The notes below the pieces were generated by a model, which had not been told where the DNA came from, did no database searches, and worked only from the letters and a program-made list of their open reading frames with translations. A DNA stretch of 64,000 nt from Flectonema sp. DT1601 (Eukaryota > Euglenozoa > Diplonemea > Diplonemida > Diplonemidae): the NCBI GenBank assembly GCA_964019425.1, contig OZ025787.1:1532116-1596115 (forward strand), given 5' to 3'. Position 1 is the stretch's first letter. Each line of letters starts with the position of its first letter. The translations under genes were made by a program, and so were the position numbers. Positions 43,370 to 53,110 of the stretch are shown here, piece after piece.

Positions 43370-43732
43370 ATGGTGGCAGACGTAAAAGAGAGTCAGCAGA
43401 TGGTTAGAGTCTCGCGAGAAAGTTTGTCGCTATCAACGAACTTCGGAAGCTATTTATGTAACTTTGAAAATCGAGAAACGATTGTTCGAATCAAGGTTTT
43501 TGTTTTCAAGTTTCCAAGTGTCATGCAACAGGTTCGCCTCAGAAAAATTGAAATACTATTTTGAACCTGAGGGACACCCTTTTTATGACCTCAGTTCTTA
43601 TAGTGATGGGATTTGGATTCATTTTATTTTTGCGGGGTCTGAGGATGACGGACTGTTATTTAGAGCAGCGTTATTCTTTCTTACATTAAAATTTGTCATC
43701 CGAAAGTATGTCTGCTCGGATTATAATTAATA
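43370..43732 (+). other. Coding-like island near 43.5 kb
   Basis: An ATG at 43370 opens 64 codons (MVADVKESQQMVRVSRESLS...) ending TTTTGA at about 43564. An overlapping frame continues to 43730 with SEKLKYYFEPEGHPFYDLSS and DGIWIHFIFAGSEDDGLLF. A 38-bp GT...CAG segment (about 43494-43531) could join the two, but that is shorter than the other introns seen here (64-74 bp). It may be a small unrecognised gene or chance. Confidence 0.25.
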
Positions 43733-43801
43733 TTACTACAATGTTATTTGCACATGCGAGTGCAGCCTTTACTCCTCTTTTTCTTGCGCAACCCGTCTGC
43801 T

Positions 43802-43849
43802 AACACGCAATAAACACTTTCAAAACAGTTTTGGTGTTTATTGCGAGAC
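43802..43849. repeat. Two-part hairpin
   Basis: CGCAATAAACAC (43806-43817) pairs exactly with GTGTTTATTGCG (43834-43845). Between them CAAAAC and GTTTTG form an inner 6-bp stem with a single-base loop. It is the cleanest structured element near the 44-kb gene, about 270 bp upstream of its start. Confidence 0.75.
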
Positions 43850-44119
43850 AGAAGCTGTAACGAAGGACCGACTGGTGACAAGCGCGGCGCACCGTCGGTT
43901 TCCCTTAGTTGGGATTTCTTTCATTCTGATTCTTTATGTCTTTCTTACCCCCTTTATGTATTTTTATTTCTTGCGATGCTCGTCTCGTTCTTGTGAGTAT
44001 TAACGGTAAGTAGAAGTCTGTCGTTAGTTTCATTTGTTAGCAGGAGCACAATACATGTCTGAGTAGAGGTTACAGAGGTGGTCAGTCAAAACTTCATCTT
44101 CACAGAAGGACTTCACAAT

Positions 44120-47100
44120 ATGGAAATCACGCCGTTTAAGTTATTTTTGATATTAGAATTGACTTTAGTACACTCCCGTGCCCATTGGTTTTACAACTAT
44201 GATGGTGTGATGGTGAACCATCCAAACGGAGGTGCTGCGAATGGGCGCTACATGTATAATGGAATGAACGGTGGGTGGCCAAATGAAAATAACGCAGACT
44301 ACACATTGAACATTCAGTCATCAGGGTCGACAACTTATTGGGCTGTCTATAAATATGGAACACATGTATCATTGAGGCAACAGTGTAGTGATGCAAACAA
44401 CGATGGACCGTTTAGTTTCTCTGAGGGAACTCGTTGTAATTGCTTCTGGGATACGAGAAATCACGATGCTGTTGTGTATGGTATCAAAGGAAGTTCTCCA
44501 GTCAATGAAAACCTCTGCCGAGCTACATCAACACCTACTCCGACGGCAAGAACACCAGTGCCTACACCCCGACCTTCGACTCCCAATCCTTCTGCTCCGC
44601 CAACTCCACCACCACCTTCATATTGTTCTGACCTGACAACTGACCGCTTTTCATGTGATAATGGAAAGGTTGTGGTATCGTTGCATGAACTCAAGGAATG
44701 TGCAAGTTTTATCTGTAGCAGCTTATTGCCTCGGAACTTCCTTTCCAAGGCAAGAGGTGCAGATGTACATCAAATAGTCACTGAGGCATCTTGTGCACCT
44801 GTTTACACCTCTACGTTTATTAGTGACGTCATTTGTAAGGATATTCCTACTCCACAACCAACCCCACTTCCAACGCCACGGCCAACTCCAAGAACCCCAC
44901 TGCCAACTCTTAACCCTACACCGCACCCTACTCCACAACCAACCCCACTTCCACGGCCAACTCCAAGAACCCCACTACCGACTCTTAACCCTACTCCGCA
45001 ACCAACTCCGAATCCAACGTGGCCTCCGCGGCCTCCTGCTACAACACCACCACTGCCAACTCTTAACCCTACACCGCACCCTACTCCGCAACCAACTCCG
45101 AATCCAACGCCGCCTCCTGCTACAGCACCACCACTACCACCACCTTCATATTGTTTTGACCTGACAATTGACCGCTTTTCATGTGATAATGGAAAGGTTG
45201 TGGTATCGTTGCATGAACTCAAGGAATGTGCAAGTTTTATCTGTAGCAGCTTATTGCCTCTGAACTTCCTTTCCAAGGCAAGAGGTGCAGATGTACATCA
45301 AATAGTCACTGAAGCATCTTGTGCACCTGTTTACACCTCTACGTTTATTAGTGACGTCATTTGTAAGGATATTCCTACTCCACAACCAACCCCACTTCCA
45401 ACGCCACGGCCACTCCCTGTTCATTGGTGTCCCCTTTATGTTTCCACTTATTCATGTGATGCTGGGAAGGTAGCAGTTCCAGTTTCTGTTCTTGATGCCT
45501 GCAGCCAGTACATTTGCCAAGTTATGTTGCCGCAGAACTTTATAACCAGAGCGAGAGGAGCAGATGCGTTTGAACTGATATCAACCAGTTCCTGCAGCAC
45601 GGAATACAGCACAGATGTAGAGAACAACATAATTTGCATGAGTGGCAGCGTGGCACCAACACCGCATCCGGTGCCCAGCTATTGTTTACAACTCACACTC
45701 GCCTTTTCTACATGTCAGCCTAACTGGATTCCTGTTCCTATCGAAATCTTGGACAATTTACATTGCGGGAACTACATTTGTGATGCTTTACTACCGGGTA
45801 ACAGCATAAAGCAAGCACGAGGTGCCAACAGAGGCTTCATCATCAACAAAGATTCATGTGGTCTGATTGCATTTACTGGTGTTGAGAATAATGTAATTTG
45901 TATGAAAGGCTCATCAGCATCCCCTACAAGCGATCCTACTCCAACTCCGGTACCTAGTTATTGCTTACAACTCACACTCAGCTATGCCGGTTGTAAATCT
46001 GACCTGGTTCCTGTACCGAAAGATCTCCTGGACCCATTACACTGCGGGGACTACATTTGCCAAACATTTCTTCCGAACAACAACATTGAGCAGGCGCGCG
46101 GTGCGGATGACGGCTTTGTGATTAGTCGGCAATCATGTGGTCTAATAGCGAATACGGCAGTTGAAAATAATTTCATTTGTATGGAAGACAGTGCAGCATC
46201 GACTCCGAGACCGACATCTCTTGCAGTCAAGCTTTGCGACTCGCTTGTCATTGCTGACGGCAACAACGAAAGTGGAATTACTTGTCCAGAAAAGACAACA
46301 TTAGTCAGTGAGTTAAATATTTTGCAGAGGTGTCATCAGAATGTGTGTGGTAAGATTAAGATTGATACTGCAGCTTATGCAGAATCTGCAGGTGTATTTC
46401 TTTCCCAAGCTGGTTGCAAATTTGTGGAGATCAAAGACCACCAAATTGCTAAAAAGGATGCTAAAATATGCAGACCTTTCGAAAGTGAGTCTTGTAGTTA
46501 TATTACTCTTCAGGGAGTGGGGAAAGGCTGTATTGGATGGGGAGAACCCATACATGCTCACAGGTTGGACATGTGCAGCAGCGAAATTTGTTGGTCCCTT
46601 GATACATACCAGGCTCATGGATTGGTGCACAACACTGCCTATCACTGTGACGACGATGTTCTGAGTGATTCGAAGTCTTCTTCTTCCCATGTATTGTGTG
46701 ACGCTTCTGCAATCTGTGCACAGCGACTGACATCCACAAGTGATGGACATGTATGTGACAAGGAATCTTCACGGGCTTCGAATTTTGAAATTTCAATTTG
46801 CAGCAGTTGGGTATGTCAACATATACTCCATTTAAACCCATCAGATTCTGCTGGTTGTGCAATGCAACTTGAAAAGACTCAGTTATGCAGCCCTTTGGGT
46901 TGCTCTGATTTTTATGTCTCCGGTAACGGTGACGGCGATTGCCCTGGAGACTGCACACTTCACAATCCAAATGAGAGTTGCGTTCCTCTGCTGTGCGCAG
47001 CACTCATCAATCCCGGGGAGTTCTTGCTGGCGTCTGAAGATCGTATTGTTGTCAAGACAGAATCCTCTTGTGTTCTTCGCGCAAAAAAATTAACAGGAAA

Positions 47101-47419
47101 TCTGACACTCCACCGGGGTTGTGTGTGTGTACCATCTTCACAATCTAGCAGTGTCTGGTTAGTATTGGGCCTTGTACTTTCACTATTGTGTTGCATTTTA
47201 ATCCTTTGCCTTTTCGTGTGTTTCTTAAACTTTCGTAAGAGCCGTCGACCAACCAACTGTGATGGCATAGAGTGTCTGATTGACTTGGATCAGAGAGATC
47301 TCCCACTAATTGAATTAGAAGATGATGGTCCAGTGCAACTACCGCAAAGATTAAGTAGTTTTCAAGATGAAATAGTCCCTCAACAGATTTATAAAGATGA
47401 AGATGATGCTGCAATTTAG
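44120..47419 (+). CDS. Large Cys-rich, Pro/Thr-rich surface protein
   Basis: A 1,099-residue type I membrane protein. The ATG at 44120 opens a signal peptide ([21 protein letters not shown]); the frame extends to a GTG at 44078, which was rejected. Residues 22-125 form an unassigned globular domain ([17 protein letters not shown]... [10 protein letters not shown]). Then at least eight Cys-rich modules of about 75-90 residues follow, each starting SYC-x-x-L and ending xxVxxNxICM or similar. Several contain the helix-like stretch LPxNFxxxARGAD. Linkers near residues 135-180 and 245-350 are repeats of P-T-P/P-x-P-T, likely O-glycosylated stalks. One membrane helix lies near residues 1009-1033 ([20 protein letters not shown]), followed by an acidic tail of about 65 residues. 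Likely an adhesin or coat protein. It stands alone after a 19-kb gene-poor stretch. Confidence 0.75.
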   Translation: MEITPFKLFLILELTLVHSRAHWFYNYDGVMVNHPNGGAANGRYMYNGMNGGWPNENNADYTLNIQSSGSTTYWAVYKYGTHVSLRQQCSDANNDGPFSFSEGTRCNCFWDTRNHDAVVYGIKGSSPVNENLCRATSTPTPTARTPVPTPRPSTPNPSAPPTPPPPSYCSDLTTDRFSCDNGKVVVSLHELKECASFICSSLLPRNFLSKARGADVHQIVTEASCAPVYTSTFISDVICKDIPTPQPTPLPTPRPTPRTPLPTLNPTPHPTPQPTPLPRPTPRTPLPTLNPTPQPTPNPTWPPRPPATTPPLPTLNPTPHPTPQPTPNPTPPPATAPPLPPPSYCFDLTIDRFSCDNGKVVVSLHELKECASFICSSLLPLNFLSKARGADVHQIVTEASCAPVYTSTFISDVICKDIPTPQPTPLPTPRPLPVHWCPLYVSTYSCDAGKVAVPVSVLDACSQYICQVMLPQNFITRARGADAFELISTSSCSTEYSTDVENNIICMSGSVAPTPHPVPSYCLQLTLAFSTCQPNWIPVPIEILDNLHCGNYICDALLPGNSIKQARGANRGFIINKDSCGLIAFTGVENNVICMKGSSASPTSDPTPTPVPSYCLQLTLSYAGCKSDLVPVPKDLLDPLHCGDYICQTFLPNNNIEQARGADDGFVISRQSCGLIANTAVENNFICMEDSAASTPRPTSLAVKLCDSLVIADGNNESGITCPEKTTLVSELNILQRCHQNVCGKIKIDTAAYAESAGVFLSQAGCKFVEIKDHQIAKKDAKICRPFESESCSYITLQGVGKGCIGWGEPIHAHRLDMCSSEICWSLDTYQAHGLVHNTAYHCDDDVLSDSKSSSSHVLCDASAICAQRLTSTSDGHVCDKESSRASNFEISICSSWVCQHILHLNPSDSAGCAMQLEKTQLCSPLGCSDFYVSGNGDGDCPGDCTLHNPNESCVPLLCAALINPGEFLLASEDRIVVKTESSCVLRAKKLTGNLTLHRGCVCVPSSQSSSVWLVLGLVLSLLCCILILCLFVCFLNFRKSRRPTNCDGIECLIDLDQRDLPLIELEDDGPVQLPQRLSSFQDEIVPQQIYKDEDDAAI
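44612..45412 (+). repeat. Recent internal duplication of a Cys-rich module
   Basis: About 270 bp at 44612-44885 (module plus start of the Pro-rich linker) recur at about 45140-45412 with only a handful of base changes (for example CTGACA ACTGACC versus CTGACA ATTGACC, CGG versus CTG). The space between holds degenerate repeats of a CCAACTCTTAACCCTAC-like unit (about 44880-45130), which encode the Pro/Thr stalk. Confidence 0.85.
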
Positions 47420-47648
47420 ATTTCTTGTCCTTTACTTTGTAGTCTTCTACTTTTTGTACGTACGAAACTTTTGGTCCGGCGCAGTTATGACCTAAAACTG
47501 ACTGTCATCTTACCTTTTGGTTTTCATTTCTTGCTGAGTGACATGGCTATGTGCTGCCTAATTTTTTGCGATTGGATCCTTTCTGATGCGTGCTACCCAG
47601 ACCCCTTATAGTCACAGACCCCTTGTAGTTATCAGTTTGTATTTTGCT
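47420..47648. other. Spacer downstream of surface-protein gene
   Basis: This is the 3' flank of the surface-protein gene. Nothing coding is seen. Its last 90 bp are copy 2 of the dispersed repeat. Confidence 0.4.
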
Positions 47649-47649
47649 T
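47560..47649 (+). repeat. Dispersed repeat family, copy 2
   Basis: TTTTTGCGATTGGATCCTTT, CTGATGCGTGCTACCCAGAC and ATCAGTTTGTATTTTGCT match copy 1 closely. It carries an internal duplication of about 17 bp (CAGACCCCTTATAGTCA then CAGACCCCTTGTAGTTA). It ends exactly at the TTAA where the piggyBac element begins, so the transposon cut into or next to the repeat's tail. Confidence 0.75.
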
Positions 47650-47652
47650 TAA

Positions 47653-49397
47653 CCCTTACACCACCGTAAGAACCCCCAAAACGACGGGTCCAAAATTTTA
47701 CTGTTTTTTCAAAAAGAGAAAAGGTACCCCCCCAGAAAACCTATGTACCAAACCGGACACAACTACTCCTACGGGTCAATAGCACCTGTCACCTACACAC
47801 CTAACGGTGCGTACCTTGGTGCGTTGTTGCACATTCAGCAGAACTAACAAAGTCGGCAGTGTCGCAATAACGTACTCAACGGTTTCCATTCATAGCAGCT
47901 GCATGTTATTCCCTTCCCGTATTTTGAAAGGGATGATGTTTCTGCGCAACATCATGTCAGAGGGAGCCCAAGTAAAGAGAATGCCAAATCACGGCCGATA
48001 TTAAATCGAAAAATCAGATTTTTCCCCTGTTTTTTGAGCTTGTAAAAGCCCTCTGTGGTAGCGGAAAATACACAAACAACCCGCATCATGGCACAGCAGG
48101 TTCAGACACACAGGAGGATTACCGCATCGGGGTTGATAAGCTCGAAAAATATAAATAACATCGATCCCAGATCATGGAACTTCATTAGTTACAGTGCAGC
48201 TACTCAGATCAGACCGTGTTGGGCTGGATCTATAAACTTCCACCTCTTTACCCCACCAGCCTGGCATACTGGATTTTTGGGAAGTTGGCGGTTTAGGAAC
48301 ATCACAAGGAATTTTGTAGTTTTGGAGGATGTGATACCTTTTGAAATATGGGTAAGCACAAAGCGCTTGGTTGCATCGCTCACAGTAATCTAGTGATTGT
48401 GCGCGCTTTGCGCGAACTGCACACCGACGAGCCTTTTCCATCTTTCCGGGGTAGTGTCCCAAAGCTGGCTTGAGGCGATCAGGGATTGATACTGATTGTG
48501 GAGAAGGCGGTACTGATGGTGTTATTAATAGTGTTGGTGCCGCTCTGGTACGTTTAAATGTATCTATAAGCTGCCCAAAACAAAGCCAATTTGAAAGATA
48601 AGAATCTCTTGCTTCTCCAGCCAAATTCACTACTATCCGTCCAAATTCCACCATGCCCACGTCGCATCAGGATAAAGGAATTCAAAATACACGTCTCCAC
48701 TTCGGATCCTCATGCTCGGGAGCAGGTAATATCGCAGAGAAGTGTAAGTTCCTCAGTATTTTGGCAAAGCGATTACGTGAAAACACTTGCGGAAAGAACA
48801 ACAGGGGGGTCAGCAGTATGTCATTCAAACCCCAGGAATCCCCCAGATTAGATTTTATTGGGAGGCGCGTCAGTAGTGTTGTGCCAACAAAGGCCCTTGC
48901 TCCTGCGTACTGGTTTTAAATTTTCTTCCCCTCTGTGAGGCATAGACCTCAGAGTTTTTCTTCATCAGCTGGAAAACTGATTATCCGAAGAAAAACTCAA
49001 AAACCTGCAGCTCCGACTTGCGTGCAACTCTTATCTTTAACGTTTCTTGGAAACGCGTTTTTATTCTTGGTAACCCTTGTTACCTCCCCTCCCTATTTGG
49101 GGTCAGATACTTCGTCAAGTGACGAATCGGAGCACACCGACGATGGATTAGCAAATACTGTTGCATCCTCATCAGAACTGTGGACCGACATATTTCCCAA
49201 GTTGATTTTGGCCAGCTTTAGCAAATGGAAAATTTACCATTTAATAAAAACTATTGCGGCGCAACACGTAAGGAACATAAAAGACATCGCAATAATACCT
49301 CTCCCGTGAAATCGTTGTACTCAGAAATGCAAAATTTTCACTTAGCAAAAAAAAATTTTTTTTTCAGACTGATATATCAGCTCCGGTGGTGTAAGGG
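47653..49397 (-). mobile_element. piggyBac-type DNA transposon, decayed
   Basis: The ends are CCCTTACACCACCG (47653-47666) and its exact reverse complement (49384-49397). They are flanked on both sides by TTAA (47649-47652 and 49398-49401), the hallmark piggyBac target duplication. The 1,745-bp element is shorter than autonomous copies (commonly 2.3 kb or more). It carries transposase remnants on the - strand, with most of the catalytic core absent. The ends match perfectly over 14 bp and the TTAA copies are intact, so insertion may be fairly recent relative to decay of the coding part, or the element may move by borrowed transposase. Confidence 0.85.
48172..48908 (-). pseudogene. piggyBac transposase remnant
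   Basis: On the - strand from about 48908, AFVGTTLLTRLPIKSNLGDS then LLFFPQVFSRNRFAKILRNL and HFSA match the piggyBac block that normally reads F-x-x-x-M-S-x-N-R-F-x-x-I-L-R-x-L-H-F. A stop follows near 48700. A second open stretch (48660-48172) ends with the C-terminal Cys-rich domain: RLKPALGHYPGKMEKARRCA ... YCERCNQALCAYPYFKRYHI, with Cys changed at two of the usual positions. The roughly 300 residues that should lie between them, including the catalytic Asp residues, are missing, so the enzyme is dead. Confidence 0.8.
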
Positions 49398-49401
49398 TTA
49401 A

Positions 49402-49610
49402 AAAAAAAAAAAACTTGGCTTTAATGTTGCTAATAATAGCTTTCCTCTTTATTTGATTTATTTGTGAACAAAATCTTTGATGTTGTGGTGACTCTAGAAG
49501 AGTCACATTTTGTATGTTCAAGTGGCTTGAGCTGGTAAGATTTTTATTTTCCATTTATGAAGTGAACAACTTCAGTAGTTGATTTAACCTGGTAGCCTCT
49601 GTCAAGGCAG
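49402..49610. other. Short flank between transposon and repeat copy 3
   Basis: An A run follows the right TTAA. Nothing else is recognised. Confidence 0.3.
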
Positions 49611-49704
49611 GGGCTGTGAGTCGATCACTTCTGCCAAAGCAAAAATTGCAATTACTGATGCAGGCTATCCAGCCTCGTAGTCATCAGTTTTGTATTTTGC
49701 TAAC
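49611..49704 (+). repeat. Dispersed repeat family, copy 3
   Basis: GTCGATCACTTCTGCC, ATTACTGATGCAGGCTATCC and CTCGTAGTCATCAGTTTTGT then ATTTTGCTAAC align with copy 1 on the other strand, which extends the shared region 5' beyond copy 2. It lacks the TAAC-repeat tail of copy 1. Confidence 0.75.
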
Positions 49705-50540
49705 CAAAACTTGTCTCCTTTTTTCAGTAAATGTATTTATTACAACTCTAACTTGTCTTTCAATCTTGAACTTGGTGCGAGTAGCCCTCCGGCAAACCAT
49801 CGCCATTTTGTATTTTTGTGAGTAGTCAGGTAGGTTAAAATCAATTCACAGTTCACAATATGTGTCAACGACTTACAACGGTGGATAGCAGTCAAATCCT
49901 AATGTAGGAAATTGGTTTGCTTTGATTTTGGAGATTTTGTGCTTCCGTTTTCCGGTGGTGAAAACTTCACATTTTGAACAGGAAATCCAAAAGGTATCGG
50001 ATTTGCGTAGATAGTGACATTAGTCACCGACACTTCAGATATACTGTTTTGTTACATGACAGCAGTCAAAGTTACTGTACAGTTGGAGCGAGAGGTTCGC
50101 TAATCCCCTTTGCATGTTCGCATTTCTCACAGAAGCAACCCACTGAAGAGATTAGCAAGTTGGAAAGGTTGGCTGCCTTGTTCATGACAGGCTCACCATA
50201 ATGGGGAATACCATTGATTCCCATTCTCATTCACTACGAAAACTGCAGGCAGTGTCGAAGAATCGACATCAACTCATAGCTCGTTGCGCCGGTAACCATA
50301 TCCTCTTCTCACACCTCGTACAACTATGTTTCTTCTTGTATCCTTTACTCCTCCTAGTTTAAATTACTTCTATTCAAAAACCCCAACAGGAATACCTCGG
50401 ATTAAGAGAAGGGTTTGCGCCGCTAGTAGTGTAGCTAGAATAAGAACTGTTTTTTTCTTTTAACTTCGGTTAAGTGTAATGGACTACGGGGGCAACCTGT
50501 TACATATTCAGATTTCAAAAAAAAAAAAAAAAAAAAAAAA
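49705..50540. other. Spacer between repeat copy 3 and tRNA
   Basis: No assigned gene. A 75-codon + frame at 49974-50201 (NRKSKRYRICVDSDISHRHF...) begins without ATG and has protein-like composition, but matches nothing I know. It could be a terminal exon or chance. A run of A at 50517-50540 is the pol III terminator of the adjacent - strand tRNA. Confidence 0.35.
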
Positions 50541-50612
50541 AGCGGCTCCCGAGAATCGAACTCGGGTCTCCACGGCCACAACGAGGTGTTCTAACCATTA
50601 AACTAGAGCCGC
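50541..50612 (-). tRNA. tRNA-His (GTG)
   Basis: A 72-nt cloverleaf on the - strand. The acceptor stem GCGGCTC/GAGCCGC is perfect; the D arm contains AATGGTTA. The anticodon loop TTGTGGC carries GTG (+ strand 50577-50579), the T arm is CCGAG-TTCGATT-CTCGG, and a long T run follows as pol III terminator. Two points are odd: the anticodon stem CCTCG/CGTGG has a T-T mismatch at 29-41, and the discriminator is T, where eukaryotic tRNA-His normally has A. It may be slightly degraded or have an edited or unusual end. No intron. Confidence 0.85.
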
Positions 50613-51126
50613 TATACTTTTTTTTTTTTCTTTTTTTTTTTTTCTTTTGGTTACACTCGTCTGTGCTACCAAACTCTTTGTTTTTGTTCTTTTCACTTCT
50701 ATGTTTTGTCTTTCTTTTATACTTTCTTTTTGACTTAAGTCTGACAAATTGGAAAACACGGGAAACATAGGTAGGCTCCGCCTGAGGACGTAAGAAGAGC
50801 GGCAACGGAAAAAAAATAAATGGTCACGCGTCCTTGAAATTGGACACACGAAGCTAATTCGGTTACCATTCCTACCATCGATAAGGAAAAACAAAGAGTC
50901 GAGCATATAACTAGAGCGGTGGTCAAAGACCACTTGAACAGCCCGAAGGCCTGCCCTCAAGAGAAATTTTTAAGGAGAATAGGAGAAGAAGGAGACAGGA
51001 GTGTTGGATGAGACACTGCGACAACACCGAAGGTGATGTGCAGTTACCCAACCAGGAGATGATTGATAATGATGAAAATACTAAAAATAATAACAAATTG
51101 ATATTGGCGACTACATGTCACCTACT

Positions 51127-53110
51127 TTACTTCCAAAGTCTAAGGTTAGATGTTTGTTCCATCCACCTTATGATCAACGCGAGTGATGGAAGCCACGCTA
51201 AAGTGAAGAGGGCTTCAAGGTTAGGAATTTCGTTGGCAATAATAAGTTCCCGGTCGCGATCCCACTTGCCGGTCAGTGTTGAGAAGCCCAGGATTTTGAA
51301 CCTGGCAGAGTCGAGTTTGGGAGATTGACATCCCTGCAGCAGGTGAACCTGTGAGGACGGTTCGCCACAAAATGGGCAGTCGATCGTCTTGCGCCAGTTC
51401 TGAATTAGCGGGTGACATCCTGTCCGGAAGTTCGCTATCCGTATCTCGTCGGCTCTTTCCATCCCAGGAGGGTATTTAACGGAACGGCCTCTGATGAGGT
51501 GTTTGTAGCAGGTGTAACCACTCACGTTAAGCAGATCCTTTTTGATGCAGCGCTTAACATGTGATGATCGCGAGAAGTACGTGCCTTTGACTAGCACAGG
51601 TCGGATGTTCTTGTTGTGCGCTGCTTCCTTTGCAAGCGCGTCAACTTCATCGTGAAACTCGATTCCAATGTGCGAGGGGATGAATTGCAAATGCACTTTC
51701 ATCTCACACATGCGCAGGTATTCCAGTATCTTGAGGGACTCGGTATTCCTCTGTCTGCACCTTCCACCCAGCAGTTCATCCAGAAGGGATTTTGAGTCCG
51801 TGAATATCCTCACAGATTTCATTGAACGATCTTTGCTAAACACTGTTCTCAGATGTCTAGCCGCGTTCTTCAGAGCATGTTGTTCAGCCCTGTAGCTGCA
51901 GTCAGCTTGATAAAGCCTAGACGCGTAAGCAGATCGAAGGCCGCTACGTGACTTGGCAATATGAGCCGCACCGGCCGCGCCGGAAGCAGAGTAGGAGCCA
52001 TCGCAGTTGATTACCATGTCGACAGGAGGCAACGTTCCAATGTACGACATGAACTTTTCTTTGTCCACCGCAGGGTTAGCGGACTTCGGAAATCCGCAGC
52101 TGTTGCTAATCCTAAGGTTCGTCGGAGATATCCAGGGTTCCATCGAGTCAGGCTGCACAAGGCACTGGCTTTCTCGCTGACTATCAGTGCCAGGGATTAG
52201 GCCAGCCCAGTAGCTTTGTGTTGAGGCGAGTCTGTTTGTATTAGGTATCCAAGTCATGGCTTTATACCTGTAGTACGCAATTTTTGTCTGCTTTTCAATC
52301 TGACGTTTAAAAGGATACATGTCAGACTCCCACAACAGTAACTCTCTTGGCGTACACTTGCTGCATCCAGTAACCAGTCTGGCGACCTTCCTCAGTTCTA
52401 AGTCGATGCTGTCAACGCTGCTGCTTATCAGCCAACCAAAACTGTCAAGCGCATACGAGATTCTCGCGGTTACATAAAGGTTCTTAACCATGTTAAGAGT
52501 CTTGTAGTCCAGTTCGTACGGCTGGAGGCACTGCAGAAGTGATATCCCCCTCTTTAATTCTTCGTGAATCTTGCCGACTTGTTTGTGGAAGGTGAGCCTG
52601 TCGTCGATGTGAACCCCGAGGTATTTTACTGAGTCGACTATCGGTAACAGAAAGGCAGTTTTGAATATTGCTCTCACAACCATAATGCTGTCCTCACGAA
52701 CGACGTATTGCAGCATCAAGTTGTCGAGTTCTTCTTGTGTCTTGATTGGGCTTCCTCCAATTTCAAGAATCGTTTCGCCACTTTGAAGCATGGGTCTGGG
52801 TGATTTGAGATTGATATGCTTCTCGATGTCGCCATAGTCAAGTTTAAGCATGCGTTCCTCAACAGATCTAGAGAAAAGCAGTTCGCGATTACACGTATCG
52901 TTTAGTACTATGCCCTTCGAGCGAACATTCATCTTAAGCGCACAGGTTTTGGAGACTGATAAGGCCATGTCGTTTTCAAAACACCATTGATCCACTTTGT
53001 CGAGTACTAACTGAGCATTCGAAAGAGCTTCTTCCATGTTTGATCCTGACACCACACATGCTGTGTCATCCGCATTACAGAGCAGACGTCGTTGTTTCCT
53101 TCTCCAGTTC
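51127..53110 (-). pseudogene. LINE RT C-terminal part, RNase H and Cys/His knuckle
   Basis: It begins RRLLCNADDTACVV, the RT catalytic pair, where Asn replaces the usual aromatic residue of F/YADD. SVKYLGVHIDDRLTFHKQV is the RT thumb motif. RNase H follows with its acidic set: Asp in INCDGSYSASGA, Glu in SYRAEQHALK, Asp in IFTDSKSLLDEL, and PSHIGIEFHDEVDALAKEA with the final His/Asp. A C-terminal knuckle (DCPFCGEPSSQVHLLQGC) closes the protein; stop TAA at 51127-51129. The frame listed as open up to 53286 overlaps the previous segment; only the part from about 53110 is homologous. Confidence 0.85.

Larger units (their letters stand above)
24893..44119. other. 19-kb gene-poor, homopolymer- and hairpin-rich region
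   Basis: No protein gene can be assigned with confidence. The DNA is dominated by A or T runs of 10-25 bases, mixed with islands of normal complexity (for example 36.1-36.9, 38.2-38.4, 39.0-40.1 and 43.0-43.9 kb). Most ORFs over 60 codons are rich in Phe/Lys from T or A runs and look spurious. Short inverted repeats are frequent. No telomere, rRNA or clear tRNA was found. Genes on both sides are on the + strand, so this is not a strand-switch region. The clearest sub-features are listed separately. Confidence 0.6.

Noticed and set aside
43390-43500. Possible tRNA (ATGGTTAGAG ... GTTCGAATC)
   Set aside because: D-loop-like and T-loop-like motifs are about 85 bp apart and no acceptor or T stem pairs.
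24893-44000. Many 60-120-codon ORFs rich in Phe, Leu or Lys
   Set aside because: They follow T or A homopolymer runs, often lack ATG starts and show no domain; treated as non-coding.
44803-45276. Minus-strand ORF of Gly-Val-rich repeats
   Set aside because: It is the complement of the Pro/Thr minisatellite in the surface-protein gene.
48591-49309. Plus-strand ORFs inside the transposon
   Set aside because: The transposase homology is on the - strand; these are shadows or degraded DNA.
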